Shown here: in pieces, positions 24,574 to 33,348 of the stretch
Layout of the letters: the number at the start of each line of letters is the position of its first letter
How positions within the stretch are numbered: the stretch's first letter is position 1
NCBI RefSeq assembly: GCF_039533685.1
Contig: NZ_BAAATZ010000004.1
Span: 19,512-83,511, forward strand
DNA from: Actinocorallia aurantiaca
Lineage (GTDB): Bacteria > Actinomycetota > Actinomycetes > Streptosporangiales > Streptosporangiaceae
Direction: 5' to 3'
DNA: 64,000 nucleotides
Position numbers and translations under genes: made by a program
Notes under the pieces: model-generated
Told to the model about the DNA's origin: nothing
The model's input: only the letters and a program-made list of their open reading frames with translations
Database searches by the model: none

Positions 24574-25875
24574 ATGCAGTCCGACATCGACGCCCAGCTC
24601 AGCAACTTCCTCGAAGACAGCAACTCTTCAGAGTCCAAAGAATTCGACGTGGTGCTCAGGGGCTACGACCGGCACCAGGTCGACGAGCACATCAAGGTGC
24701 TCGACAACAAGGTGCGCCAGCAACTCGACAAGTCCGAGGCGCTCCAGCGGGAGCTGCGGGACGCCCACCGGCAGCTCCAGGAGCAGGAGCGCCCGACCTA
24801 CTCCGGTCTCGGCGCCCGCATCGAGCAGCTGCTGCGCCTGGCCGAGGAGCAGGCCACCGAACTCGTCGGCGCCGCCCGCTCCGAGGCCAACGAGATCAAG
24901 GCCGCCGCGAAGGTGGACGCCGCCGAACTGCGCGCGACCGCCGAGAACGACGCCGCCGAACTGCGCGCCACCGCCCAGCGCGAGGGCGACGACATGCGCA
25001 ACACGGCCGAGCGCGAGGCCGAGGAGGTGCGTACCGCCGCCCGCCGCGAGGCCGACGAGCTGACCTCCACCACCGAGCGCGAGGTCGCCAAGCTCCGCGC
25101 CACCGCCGACCACGAGGTCGCCGAGAAGCGGGCCACCGCCGAGCGTGAGATCGCCAAGCTCCGCACCACCACCGAGCGCGAGGTCGCCCAGCTGCGCGCC
25201 TCGACCAAGCGCGAGCGCGACGAGATCCTCACCACCGCCAAGCGCCAGGCCGACGAGATGCGCGCGCAGGCTCAGCGCATCCTGGAGGAGTCGGAGGCCC
25301 AGCGCGCCCAGGCCGAGGCCGAGTTCGAGATCCAGCTCGCGGCCCGCCGCGAGGAGGCCGACCGCCAGGACGCCGAGCGTCACGCCGCCGCCCAGGCCGC
25401 CACCCAGAAGCTGGTCGCCGAGGCCGAGCAGCGCGCCTCCTCCGCCGAGCAGCGCGCCGCCAAGGCCACCCAGCAGGCCGAGCAGACCCGCCGCGAGGCC
25501 GACCAGCACGCCAAGCAGCTGATGGCCAACGCGCGCAAGAACTCCGACAACGTGATCTCCGAGGCCAAGGCGCAGGCCGAGCAGCTGCTCGCCGAGACCA
25601 AGGCCGAGGCCGAGCGCATCCGCACCGCCGCGCAGCGCCAGGTGGACGAGCTCACGCGTCAGCGCGACTCCATCACCAGCCACCTCAACCAGCTGCGCCA
25701 GCTCATCGGCGGGGTCTCCCCGGTCATGGGCGGTCCGGAGGCGGTCGCCGCCCCCGAGCCCGCTCCGGCCGTCGCCGCCCCCGAGCCCAAGCCGGCTCCC
25801 GCGGCCAAGCCCGCGGCGTCCGCCGCGTCCTCGAAGAAGGCGTCCCAGGACGACGACGACTGGTGGCAGGAGTAG
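24574..25875 (+). CDS. DivIVA-like / Scy-FilP-type coiled-coil cytoskeletal protein
   Basis: A 433-residue protein. A short DivIVA-like N-terminus (FDVVLRGYDRHQVDEHIKVL, residues about 23-43) is followed by about 330 residues of almost unbroken coiled coil made of degenerate 11-residue units such as AAELRATAEND and EVAKLRATADH. The tail is Ala/Pro-rich and ends DDDDWWQE. Position next to mce and thiolase matches Streptomyces filP/scy, which organise polar growth and cytoskeleton. Here one gene of intermediate length occupies the place of the two Streptomyces genes. It is likely cytoplasmic and polar, interacting with DivIVA. Confidence 0.82.
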   Translation: MQSDIDAQLSNFLEDSNSSESKEFDVVLRGYDRHQVDEHIKVLDNKVRQQLDKSEALQRELRDAHRQLQEQERPTYSGLGARIEQLLRLAEEQATELVGAARSEANEIKAAAKVDAAELRATAENDAAELRATAQREGDDMRNTAEREAEEVRTAARREADELTSTTEREVAKLRATADHEVAEKRATAEREIAKLRTTTEREVAQLRASTKRERDEILTTAKRQADEMRAQAQRILEESEAQRAQAEAEFEIQLAARREEADRQDAERHAAAQAATQKLVAEAEQRASSAEQRAAKATQQAEQTRREADQHAKQLMANARKNSDNVISEAKAQAEQLLAETKAEAERIRTAAQRQVDELTRQRDSITSHLNQLRQLIGGVSPVMGGPEAVAAPEPAPAVAAPEPKPAPAAKPAASAASSKKASQDDDDWWQE

Positions 25876-25900
25876 TCTCCCGTTACCGCACGCTGTAGAA

Positions 25901-25937
25901 AGAGAGCCTGAGGCCAGAACGGCCTTAGGCTCTCTTG
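25901..25937 (+). terminator. Strong 15-bp hairpin terminator
   Basis: AGAGAGCCTGAGGCC (25901-25915) pairs with GGCCTTAGGCTCTCT (25921-25935) with one G-T pair and a five-base loop, just after the coiled-coil gene's stop. Confidence 0.8.
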
Positions 25938-25978
25938 CGTCTACAGCTGTGGACACACCGGGTGCGAGGAGAGACCGA

Positions 25979-27205
25979 GTGCAGGAAAAGACCCCCCCGC
26001 CGGACGCGGTGCCCGACGAGCCCGCCGCCGAACCCGGACAGGTGGAAGTCGTCCCCCGGCCCGCCGGGGAGTCCGCTCCGGACGGGCCCTTCCACCCCGA
26101 CCCCATCACCGACATGGAGCAGCGCCGCCGCGAGGCGGGGGTCACCGACCAGCTCCCCTTCGGCCTGCTCGGCCGCCCGCTGGGCCGCTTCAACCCGTTC
26201 TCCCTCGGCTTCACCGGAGCGCTCGGCGTCATCGTCGCCCTGCTGCTGTTCGAGGCGGTCCAGAGCGCCAAGCACGTGCTGCTGCTCATCCTGGTCTCGC
26301 TGTTCCTGGCGGTGGGACTGAACCCGGCGGTGGAGCGGCTGGTGCGGGTGGGGCTGTCCCGCGGCAAGTCCGTCGGCCTGGTGTTCCTCGCGGTGCTGCT
26401 GTTCTTCACCGCCTTCGGCTGGGCGCTGGTGCCGCCCATCGTGACGGAGATCTCGCACTTCGCCGGCGAGATCCCCACCTACCTCACCCAGCTGCAGAAC
26501 AACCGCCAGATCGCCGAGTGGGACACCAAGTACAAGCTGCTGGAGAAGGCGCAGGAGAAACTCAGCGAGTCGGACTTCCAGAAGAACGTCGCCGACTGGG
26601 CGCTCAGCGTCGGCAAGGGCACGCTGTCGGCCATCTTCAACACCTTCACGGTGCTGATCCTGACGCTGTACTTCCTGGCGGGCCTGCCGCAGATCAAGAT
26701 GTTCTTCTACCGGTTCACCCCGCGCTCGCGCCGGGCCCGGGTCGCGCTGCTGGGCGACGAGATCCTCGACCAGATCGGCAACTACGTCGGCGGCGCCTTC
26801 ACCGTCGCGACCATCGCGGGGATCAGCGCCTACCTCTTCCTGGCGATCGCCGGTGTTCCCTACGCCGCGGCGCTCTCCCTGATCGTGGCGCTGACCGGTC
26901 TCATCCCCATGGTCGGCGCGACGATCGGCGGCGTCCTGGTGACCATCGTCGGCTTCCTCACCGGACTGCCCGAGGGCATCGCCTGCGCGGTCTTCTTCGT
27001 CGTCTACCAGCAGCTGGAGAACTACCTCATCTCGCCGCGCATCATGGAGCGCTCGGTGGACGTGCAGCCGGCCGTGACGGTCGTCGCCGCCCTCATCGGC
27101 GGCGCCCTGATGGGGGTCATCGGCGCGCTGCTGGCCATCCCCACCGCGGCCGCGATCTCCCTCATCATCCGCGAGGTGGTGCTGCCCCGCCAGGACGCCA
27201 AGTAG
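25979..27205 (+). CDS. AI-2E family transporter (PerM/YtvI-like)
   Basis: A 408-residue membrane protein. The first ~65 residues are a proline/acid-rich cytoplasmic tail. A typical AI-2E exporter core follows: paired N-terminal helices (LGVIVALLLFEAVQSAKHVL; LILVSLFLAVGLNPAVERLV), a helical segment with FAGEIPTYLTQLQ, and C-terminal helices with LTGLIPMVGATIGGVLV and YQQLENYLISPRIM, the family's best-conserved region. GTG 25979 is preceded by GAGGAG at seven bases; GTG 25949 is less likely. The substrate is unknown. Confidence 0.88.
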   Translation: MQEKTPPPDAVPDEPAAEPGQVEVVPRPAGESAPDGPFHPDPITDMEQRRREAGVTDQLPFGLLGRPLGRFNPFSLGFTGALGVIVALLLFEAVQSAKHVLLLILVSLFLAVGLNPAVERLVRVGLSRGKSVGLVFLAVLLFFTAFGWALVPPIVTEISHFAGEIPTYLTQLQNNRQIAEWDTKYKLLEKAQEKLSESDFQKNVADWALSVGKGTLSAIFNTFTVLILTLYFLAGLPQIKMFFYRFTPRSRRARVALLGDEILDQIGNYVGGAFTVATIAGISAYLFLAIAGVPYAAALSLIVALTGLIPMVGATIGGVLVTIVGFLTGLPEGIACAVFFVVYQQLENYLISPRIMERSVDVQPAVTVVAALIGGALMGVIGALLAIPTAAAISLIIREVVLPRQDAK

Positions 27206-27218
27206 CCGGGCCGCGGCT

Positions 27219-28004
27219 TCAGGGGGTGGAGCGGGCCACCGCCGCGACGAACTCCGCGACGGCCTGGTCGAACAGGTCGGGCTGCTCGATCGGGGTGAGG
27301 TGGCCGGCCCGCGGGATGACGGTCAGCTCGGCGTTCGGGAGGGCCTCGGCCATGGTGCGGGCGTCGTCCTCGGTGGCCAGCCGGTCCTCCGAGCCCACGA
27401 TGACCAGGGCGGGCACCTTGACGCCGCGCAGGGTGTCCGTCGAGTCGGGCCGTGCCGCCATCGCCCGCTGCGCCCAGGCCGCGGCCTTCGGCGGCGCCGA
27501 CTGCACCAGCCCGCGCACCCGCCCGTAGACGAGGGCGCGCTGGTGCATCGTGGTCGGGCCGAGCAGGCCGGGGAGCACCTCTTCGACCAGCACGTCCGGC
27601 CGGTTCTCGGCGGTGAGCCGCTCGGCCATCCGCAGCCGCTTCTCCCTCGCCTCCCCGGTGTCGGCGGAGGCCTTGGTGTCGGCGAGGACGAGCCCGCGGA
27701 CCCGGTCGGGGTGGCGGCGGCACAACGCCATCGCGACGTAGCCGCCCATCGACACCCCGCCGATGACGGCGCGGCTGATGTTCCTGGCCTTCAGCAGCGC
27801 GGCGACGTCGTCGGCCATCACGTCGACGGACGGTTCCGCGTCGCCGAGCACCGAGCCGCCGAATCCGCGCAGGTCGGGGGTGACGATCCTGAAGCGGGAC
27901 GCGAGGTGTTCGCGCTGCGCCAGCCACATCGCCGATGACAGGGGAAACGCGTGCAGCAGTACGAGTGGAGTCCCCTGCCCGACATCCCGTGCGTACAACT
28001 GCAT
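27219..28004 (-). CDS. Alpha/beta hydrolase
   Basis: A 261-residue serine hydrolase. The oxyanion segment VLLHAFPLSSAMW, nucleophile elbow GVSMGGY, acid in VIVGSEDRLA and catalytic His in RAGHLTPIEQP are all present, so it should be active. It resembles 3-oxoadipate enol-lactonase/haloperoxidase-type hydrolases, but the substrate cannot be assigned. ATG 28004 has GGGAGGG eight bases upstream and is preferred to the GTG at 28025. It is convergent with the AI-2E transporter with a 13-base gap. Confidence 0.85.
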   Translation of the reverse strand: MQLYARDVGQGTPLVLLHAFPLSSAMWLAQREHLASRFRIVTPDLRGFGGSVLGDAEPSVDVMADDVAALLKARNISRAVIGGVSMGGYVAMALCRRHPDRVRGLVLADTKASADTGEAREKRLRMAERLTAENRPDVLVEEVLPGLLGPTTMHQRALVYGRVRGLVQSAPPKAAAWAQRAMAARPDSTDTLRGVKVPALVIVGSEDRLATEDDARTMAEALPNAELTVIPRAGHLTPIEQPDLFDQAVAEFVAAVARSTP

Positions 28005-28125
28005 CAGAGCAGCCCTCCCAGTCACCTTGAACGCGGTTCGGCTCAGGTCTCAGTACCCGCACCGGCGTCGGCTCATCTGTCCGTGGCCGCGATCGGACGT
28101 TTCCCGGCTTCCGGGAACAGGCGGT

Positions 28126-28839
28126 TCAGGGGAGTTCGGTCGGCAGCGGCCAGGCGTCCGGCGCCACGTGCCTGACGATCTCGTCGAGCACCACCCGGAC
28201 GGACGGCTCCCCCACCCACAGGTGCTTGGCGCCGGGGAACCCGATGACCTCGGCCTGCGGGACCCGGGCGAAGCGGGCGGCGGCCTCGTCGGGCCGCAGG
28301 TAGTCGTCCAGTTCCGGCACGAGCGCCACGAGCGGGCGGCCGTCGGCGGCCCAGGCGTCCAGGTCTCGGTCGGTGGCGCGGTGCAGCGGCGGAGAGAGCA
28401 GGATCGCGCCCCTGACCAGGGGGTCCAGGCCCCACTTGAGGGCCAGTTCGGTGCCGAAGGACCAGCCGACCAGCCAGGGGTTCGGAAGGTCGTGGTACTC
28501 GGCGAACTCCAGCGCCGCGGCCACGTCGTACCGTTCGCCCTCGCCGCCGTCGAACGCCCCCTGCGAGGTTCCGCGGTCGGAGGTCGTGCCCCGGGTGTTG
28601 AACCGGAGCACCGCCAGGCCGGCCAGTGACGGAAGCCGGTTGGCGGCCTTGCGCAGCACGTGGCTGTCCATCATGCCGCCGTGGGTGGGCAGCGGGTGCA
28701 GGCAGACCAGGGTCGCCGCGGGGGGCCCGTCCTCGGGCCGGGCCACTTCGCCGACCAGTTCCAGCCCGTCGGCGGTGTGCAGGGTGATGTCCTCGCGGTG
28801 CGCGGGCAGCACCGTGCTCGCCCTGATCTCGGTCGTCAC
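28126..28839 (-). CDS. Alpha/beta hydrolase (dienelactone hydrolase-like, COG2945 type)
   Basis: A 237-residue hydrolase. VCLHPLPTHGGMMDSHVL, FNTRGTTSDRGTSQGAFDGG and nucleophile elbow VGWSFGTEL identify the group; the likely catalytic Asp is in LVPELDDYL and the His in GAKHLWVG. GTG 28839 has GGAGAGG nine bases upstream and overlaps the stop of the upstream zinc-site gene by four bases, so the two are coupled. The substrate is unknown. Confidence 0.83.
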   Translation of the reverse strand: MTTEIRASTVLPAHREDITLHTADGLELVGEVARPEDGPPAATLVCLHPLPTHGGMMDSHVLRKAANRLPSLAGLAVLRFNTRGTTSDRGTSQGAFDGGEGERYDVAAALEFAEYHDLPNPWLVGWSFGTELALKWGLDPLVRGAILLSPPLHRATDRDLDAWAADGRPLVALVPELDDYLRPDEAAARFARVPQAEVIGFPGAKHLWVGEPSVRVVLDEIVRHVAPDAWPLPTELP

Positions 28840-29126
28840 CTTCTGGGTCCTCTCCGCAGCCGGGCCTGCCAGCAGGGCCGGTGCCAGTGCCTTCGGTCGT
28901 CCGGCCCGCCGCGGTCGGCGGGCCAGGCGACCAGGTGCGCCGTCCGGGGCGAGATCTCCTGGTCGCAACCGGGGCAACGGTAGGTCTTCAGCGCGGCGGA
29001 GGCGAGGATCGTGCGGACGTGCCATTCGCCGTCCGGCTCTCGCCGGGTCTCCTGGATCCCGTAGGACCAGGGGCCTCCCATGTCCCGACCCGCACGACCG
29101 TCTCGCCTGTTCTTCCGCGCACACAC
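28836..29126 (-). CDS. Small actinobacterial protein with a CxxC...HxxC zinc site
   Basis: A 96-residue basic protein. The centre carries YRCPGCDQEISP and DDRRHWHRPCWQARL, giving a probable zinc site from CPGC plus His and Cys. Homologues next to hydrolase genes in Streptomyces share both motifs. The GTG at 29126 lies seven bases after a TAGCCT hexamer, consistent with a leaderless mRNA. The four-base overlap with the following hydrolase indicates coupled translation. The role is unknown; nucleic-acid binding is a guess. Confidence 0.72.
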   Translation of the reverse strand: MCARKNRRDGRAGRDMGGPWSYGIQETRREPDGEWHVRTILASAALKTYRCPGCDQEISPRTAHLVAWPADRGGPDDRRHWHRPCWQARLRRGPRR

Positions 29127-29136
29127 GGTTTCTAGG

Positions 29137-30198
29137 CTATTGCTCCCACTGACCCCGGTTGCGCAGTTCGGTGATCGGCCCCACGGGGAAGCCGCAGCCG
29201 AGGGTCATCGCCGCGTCGGCCGAGTCCGCGTCGCAGTAGCCGCTGCGCACCATCTCGGCGGCGTCCTGGAGGTAGGGGCCGTAGAGCCGCTCGGAGACCT
29301 CCGCGGAGGCCTTGCCCTCGACCGCGTTGACGACGCTTCCGGAGCCGACCTTCTCGTAGGTGTAGAAGCCGCGGCCGGTCTTGCGGCCGAGCGCGCCCTC
29401 GGCGACCAGGGAGCGCAGCAGCGCCGCCGGCTCGTGGCGGGCCTCGCCGGAGTCGCGGTGGATGGCCTCCAGCACCTCCAGGCAGGTGTCGAGGCCGATG
29501 AGGTCCATCAGGGTGAGCGGGCCCATGGGCAGCCCGATCGCCGTCATGGAGGCGTCGATGTCCTCCTTGCCCGCCTCGCCGGACTCCAGCAGCCGGGCGG
29601 CGGGGCCGAGGTAGCCGAAGAGCAGCCGGTTGGCGACGAACCCGGCGCGGTCCCCGATGGTGACGGGAGTCTTGCCCAGGTCGCGGACCAGTTCGGTGAC
29701 GGCGGAGACGAACTCCGGCCGCGACCGCTCGGTGCCGATGACCTCGACCAGCTTCATCACGGGGGCGGGGTTGAAGAAGTGCACGCCGACGATCGAGTCC
29801 GGACGGGTGGTCGCGGCGGCGATCTCGGTCACCGAAAGGGACGAGGTGTTGGTGGCCAGCACCGCGTCCGGGCCGCAGACCTTGTCGAGCTCCGCGAAGA
29901 CCTTCTCCTTCAGGTCGATGCGCTCGGGCACCGCCTCGATCACCAGGTCGCAGTCGGACAGGGCCGCGAAGTCGGTGGAGAAGACGACGCGCCCGAGGAT
30001 CTCCGCCTGCGCCTCCTCGCTGAGCCTGCCGCGCTTGACCGCGCGTCCGGTCGAGGCCTCGATGTTGCCCCGGCCCCGCTCCAGCGCCGCGTCGTTGATC
30101 TCGACGCCGACGGTCTCGACGCCCCCGCGCGCCAGTACCTCGGCGATCCCGGCACCCATGGTGCCCAGCCCGACCACACCCACCTTGCGGAAACCCAT
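29137..30198 (-). CDS. 3-hydroxybutyryl-CoA / 3-hydroxyacyl-CoA dehydrogenase
   Basis: A 353-residue NAD(P)-dependent dehydrogenase. The Rossmann motif GLGTMGAGIAEVL is at about residue 10, the catalytic His in VGVHFFNPAPVM, and the signature DRAGFVANRLL at about 185. After the usual C-terminal domain (to about 285) there is an extra ~65-residue part-copy of the 3HCDH C-terminal domain (YGPYLQDAAEMV ... LGCGFPVGPITEL), seen in some actinobacterial enzymes. ATG 30198 follows GGAAGGGA. It is divergent from the luciferase-like gene and likely acts in fatty-acid or butyrate-level metabolism. Confidence 0.9.
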   Translation of the reverse strand: MGFRKVGVVGLGTMGAGIAEVLARGGVETVGVEINDAALERGRGNIEASTGRAVKRGRLSEEAQAEILGRVVFSTDFAALSDCDLVIEAVPERIDLKEKVFAELDKVCGPDAVLATNTSSLSVTEIAAATTRPDSIVGVHFFNPAPVMKLVEVIGTERSRPEFVSAVTELVRDLGKTPVTIGDRAGFVANRLLFGYLGPAARLLESGEAGKEDIDASMTAIGLPMGPLTLMDLIGLDTCLEVLEAIHRDSGEARHEPAALLRSLVAEGALGRKTGRGFYTYEKVGSGSVVNAVEGKASAEVSERLYGPYLQDAAEMVRSGYCDADSADAAMTLGCGFPVGPITELRNRGQWEQ

Positions 30199-30263
30199 GT
30201 CATTCCCTTCCAACGGTTCTGGGTGAAGTCTCGCAGACGCCCCGCCGGGGCATGCCAGGGAGC

Positions 30264-31295
30264 ATGCGCTTTGCTCTCTTCCTCCCCTCCGGGCAGTGGC
30301 CGGGCCGCTCCCCCGGCGCGGCTCTGGCACGGACGGTCGGGCTGGCCCGGCTGGCCGAGGAGTACGGGTTCGACGACGTGTGGCTGGCCGAGCACCATTT
30401 CATGGGCTACGGGGTCTGCCCGTCCCCGGTCGTCCTGGCCGGGCATCTGCTGGGCGCGACCAGCCGGATCGGGGTGGGCACCGGGGTGGCGGTGCTGCCG
30501 GCCCGGCATCCGGTGGCGCTGGCGGAGGAGGCCGCACTGCTGGCCTCGGTGGCGCCCGGCCGTTTCCGGCTGGGGGTGGGCAGGGGCGGCCCGTGGCGGG
30601 AGCTGGAGGTCTTCGGCACCGGGCTGGAGCGCTGGGAGCGCGGTTTCCCCGAGGCGCTGGAGTTGATGCTGTCCTGGCTGCGGGCCGCCCCAGGCGGCCG
30701 TGTCGGCGCTGACGGCGAGTTCTTCCGGTTCCGGGAGGTGCCGGTGGTGCCCGTGCCCGAGACGCCGCCGGAGGTGTACGTCGCCTGCACGAGCCCGGAG
30801 ACGGAGGCACTGGCCGCCGCGCACGGACTGCCGATGCTGCTGGGCATGCACGTGGGCGACGCGGAGAAGGCCGAGGCCGTCGCCCGGTACCGGGCCGCGG
30901 GCGGTCCGGAGCCGGTGCGGCATGTCTCCACCGGCGTCGCCTGGGTCGCCGATTCCCGGCGGGAGGCGCACGCGACCGTCCAGGCGGAACTGCCCCGGTG
31001 GCTGGGACCCGGGCTGGCCGGTTACATGCCCGTGGACGACCGGATGAGGCCGGTGACGGACGCGGCCGCGTACGCGCGGAAGCTGTGCGGGCTGCACGCG
31101 GTCGGCACGGTGGAGGACTGCGTGGAGGCGCTGGCCCGCGCCTGCGCGGTCCCCGGAGTCGGGCAGGTGAGCCTGCTGGTGGAGTGCTCGGAGGACGAGG
31201 ACCGGGTGGCCGAGAACGTGAAACGCCTCGGCAGCGAGGTGCTGCCGAGGCTTCGGGCGGAACTCAGCAGTCGCGCAGTTCCGGCGACTGGTTGA
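30264..31295 (+). CDS. Luciferase-like (LLM) flavin-dependent monooxygenase
   Basis: A 343-residue TIM-barrel enzyme of the bacterial luciferase superfamily. GFDDVWLAEHHFMGYG, RIGVGTGVAVLPARHPVALAE-type and FRLGVGRGGPW motifs are present. It probably uses FMNH2 or F420H2; the sequence does not decide. Starts at ATG 30252 or ATG 30264 are both possible; MRFALFLPSG at 30264 matches family N-termini. Its end is eight bases from the convergent 130-residue gene. The substrate is unknown. Confidence 0.85.
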   Translation: MRFALFLPSGQWPGRSPGAALARTVGLARLAEEYGFDDVWLAEHHFMGYGVCPSPVVLAGHLLGATSRIGVGTGVAVLPARHPVALAEEAALLASVAPGRFRLGVGRGGPWRELEVFGTGLERWERGFPEALELMLSWLRAAPGGRVGADGEFFRFREVPVVPVPETPPEVYVACTSPETEALAAAHGLPMLLGMHVGDAEKAEAVARYRAAGGPEPVRHVSTGVAWVADSRREAHATVQAELPRWLGPGLAGYMPVDDRMRPVTDAAAYARKLCGLHAVGTVEDCVEALARACAVPGVGQVSLLVECSEDEDRVAENVKRLGSEVLPRLRAELSSRAVPATG

Positions 31296-31656
31296 GGATC
31301 TGCTCGCGTGCGGTCACGAACCGGCGGTAGGTCTGGGAGTTCGCGGCCGGACCCGAGAAGACCGCGACCCTGTGGCAGTTCTGGAAGGCCAGCTTGACCC
31401 CGAAGTAGCGCTCGATGCTGCCCCGCATCGCGTCGCTGGCCAGGACGCGCAGCAACTGGCCGCGCGCCTCCTCGTCCGGGGGCGGGGTCTGGTTGTCGGC
31501 GAACTCGCCGCCGGCCACCTCCAGGTCGGCGACCAGACCGCTGATGAGGTCCCAGGCGTAGGGCAGGGAGTCCCGGATGCACTCGACGAACGTGGCGTCG
31601 TCGATTTCACCCTGCTTGGCCTGGTCGAGCAACTGGGGGGAGACGTCTAGAGACAT
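31264..31656 (-). CDS. Conserved actinobacterial hypothetical protein
   Basis: A 130-residue soluble protein starting MSLDVSPQLLDQAKQGE. Notable stretches are SLPYAWDLISGLVADL, EFADNQTPPPDEEARGQLLR, FGVKLAFQNCHRVAVF and a C-terminal NQSPELRDC ending in Cys. It looks like a strongly conserved actinobacterial family of unknown function. It overlaps the convergent luciferase-like gene's end by 32 bases, and I see no reason to doubt either frame. Two Cys (LAFQNCH and the last residue) could bind metal or form a disulfide. Confidence 0.75.
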   Translation of the reverse strand: MSLDVSPQLLDQAKQGEIDDATFVECIRDSLPYAWDLISGLVADLEVAGGEFADNQTPPPDEEARGQLLRVLASDAMRGSIERYFGVKLAFQNCHRVAVFSGPAANSQTYRRFVTAREQILNQSPELRDC

Positions 31657-31775
31657 GCGTGTGGATTCCTTCCGCCGAGTTGTCCACTCGCGACGCTAAT
31701 CACCTTTGCGGACCGCGTCCAGAGGTCCGGCCCGGCGGAAGGACGCCCTTCGCTTACCTCACCGAAAGAGTTCCC

Positions 31776-33275
31776 TTACCGGTAGGTCTTCCCGTGGAGC
31801 TTCTTCATCAGGTTGACGATCTGCTCCACCTCCTTCTCCGTACGGGTGAAGGTGGTGGTGTCGAGCGGCGTCTTGAAGCGCTGGCGGGTGATCGCCTTGG
31901 CCCGGGCGAACTCGCGCAGGCCGTCCGCGCCGTGGATGCGGCCGAAGCCCGACTCGCCCGTCCCGCCGAAGGGCAGGCCGGGGATCAGCGCGAACGCGAG
32001 GGCCGCGTTGATCGAGGTCATGCCGCTGCGCAGCTTCCGCGCCACCTCGATGGCCGACCTGCTGCGCGAGAAGATCGTCGCGGCCAGGCCGTACTCGGTG
32101 GCGTTGGCCCGCTCGATCGCCTCGTCGACGTCCTTGACCTTGGAGACGGTGACGGTCGGCCCGAAGGTCTCCTCGCAGATCGCCGAGGAGGTCTCCGGCA
32201 CGTCCACCAGCACGACCGGGTCGACGAACGGGCGGCGCACCGACTCGGGCCCGCCGACCACGGCCCGTCCGCCACTGGCCAGCGCGTCGTTGATGTGCCG
32301 CTCGATGATGTCGAGCTGCCTGGGCATGGTGATGGGCCCGAAGGAGGTTCCCTCCTCCTCGTAACCCGCCTTGAGCTTGTTCGCGCGCTCGGTCAGCTTG
32401 CCGAGGAACTCGTCGTAGACGCTCTCCACCACGTAGATGCGCTCGACGCCGGTGCACGTCTGGCCGGCGTTGGACATCGCGCCCCACAGCGCGGACGCCG
32501 CGGCGGCGTCGAGGTCGGCGTCGCCGGCCACGATGAAGGCGTCCTTGCCGCCGCATTCGGCGACGATCGGCGTGAGGGTCTCGGCGCAGGCGGCCATGAC
32601 CTTCTTGGCGGTCGGGCCGGAACCGGTGAAGGCCACCTTGTTCACGCCCGCGCGGCACAGCGCGCCGCCCGTCTCGCCGTAACCGGTGAGGACCTGGAAG
32701 ACGGGGTGCTCGGGCACTGCCTCGGCCATCAGCTCGCCGAGCAGGACGCCGACGCCGGGGGTGTACTCCGACGGCTTGAACACCACGGTGTTGCCGGCCG
32801 CGAGCGCGAAGGCGATCGACCCCATCGGGGTGTAGATCGGGTAGTTCCACGGGCCGATGACGCCGACGACGCCCAGCGGGTGGTACTCCAGGATCGCCTT
32901 CTGGTTGATGGCGAGCAGGCCGGGGAAGACGCTGCGCGGCCCGAGCACCTTGCCGGCGTTCCTGGCGGCCCAGTCGAGCAGGTTGATCGCGCCGACGGCC
33001 TCGAAGACCGCGTCGCCGACCGGCTTGCCGGTCTCCTCGTGGATCACCCGCGCCACCTCGTTGAGGTTGCGGGCGATGGCGCTCTTGAAGTTGAGCAGCC
33101 GGACGCGCCGTCCCTTCCAGCCGAGCCCGGCCCACCACTCCGCGGCGGCCTTGGCCCGCTGGACCGCTTCGAGCACCGCCTTCTCGTCGTGAACGGGGTG
33201 CTCTCCGACGACGTCACCGGTCGCCGGGTTGAGGGACGTGAAGGTCGTGCTGCCCGTTTCGGTCGTGACCGACAT
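31776..33275 (-). CDS. Aldehyde / succinate-semialdehyde dehydrogenase family protein
   Basis: A 499-residue NAD(P)-dependent aldehyde dehydrogenase. GPWNYPIYTPMGSIAFALAA, the Rossmann motif FTGSGPTAKKV, the general base Glu in AECGGKDA and the catalytic Cys in NAGQTCTGVERI are intact. The long N-terminus and the C-terminal GADGLREFARAKAIT fit the actinobacterial succinate-semialdehyde dehydrogenase group, though specificity is inferred. ATG 33275 is preceded by GGGAGG. It may supply GABA or aldehyde catabolism. The 130-residue gene lies 119 bases downstream on the same strand. Confidence 0.9.
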   Translation of the reverse strand: MSVTTETGSTTFTSLNPATGDVVGEHPVHDEKAVLEAVQRAKAAAEWWAGLGWKGRRVRLLNFKSAIARNLNEVARVIHEETGKPVGDAVFEAVGAINLLDWAARNAGKVLGPRSVFPGLLAINQKAILEYHPLGVVGVIGPWNYPIYTPMGSIAFALAAGNTVVFKPSEYTPGVGVLLGELMAEAVPEHPVFQVLTGYGETGGALCRAGVNKVAFTGSGPTAKKVMAACAETLTPIVAECGGKDAFIVAGDADLDAAAASALWGAMSNAGQTCTGVERIYVVESVYDEFLGKLTERANKLKAGYEEEGTSFGPITMPRQLDIIERHINDALASGGRAVVGGPESVRRPFVDPVVLVDVPETSSAICEETFGPTVTVSKVKDVDEAIERANATEYGLAATIFSRSRSAIEVARKLRSGMTSINAALAFALIPGLPFGGTGESGFGRIHGADGLREFARAKAITRQRFKTPLDTTTFTRTEKEVEQIVNLMKKLHGKTYR

Positions 33276-33348
33276 AACGGGACCTCCCAGAGAGACAGAG
33301 ACGGCTGTTCCAGCGTAGTAAATCATCACTTACGCCTTCTCGGTAGCT

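Noticed and set aside
25949..25978. GTG 25949 as start of the AI-2E transporter
   Set aside because: It lies just 12 bases after the upstream terminator tail and lacks a ribosome site, whereas GTG 25979 has GAGGAG at seven bases.
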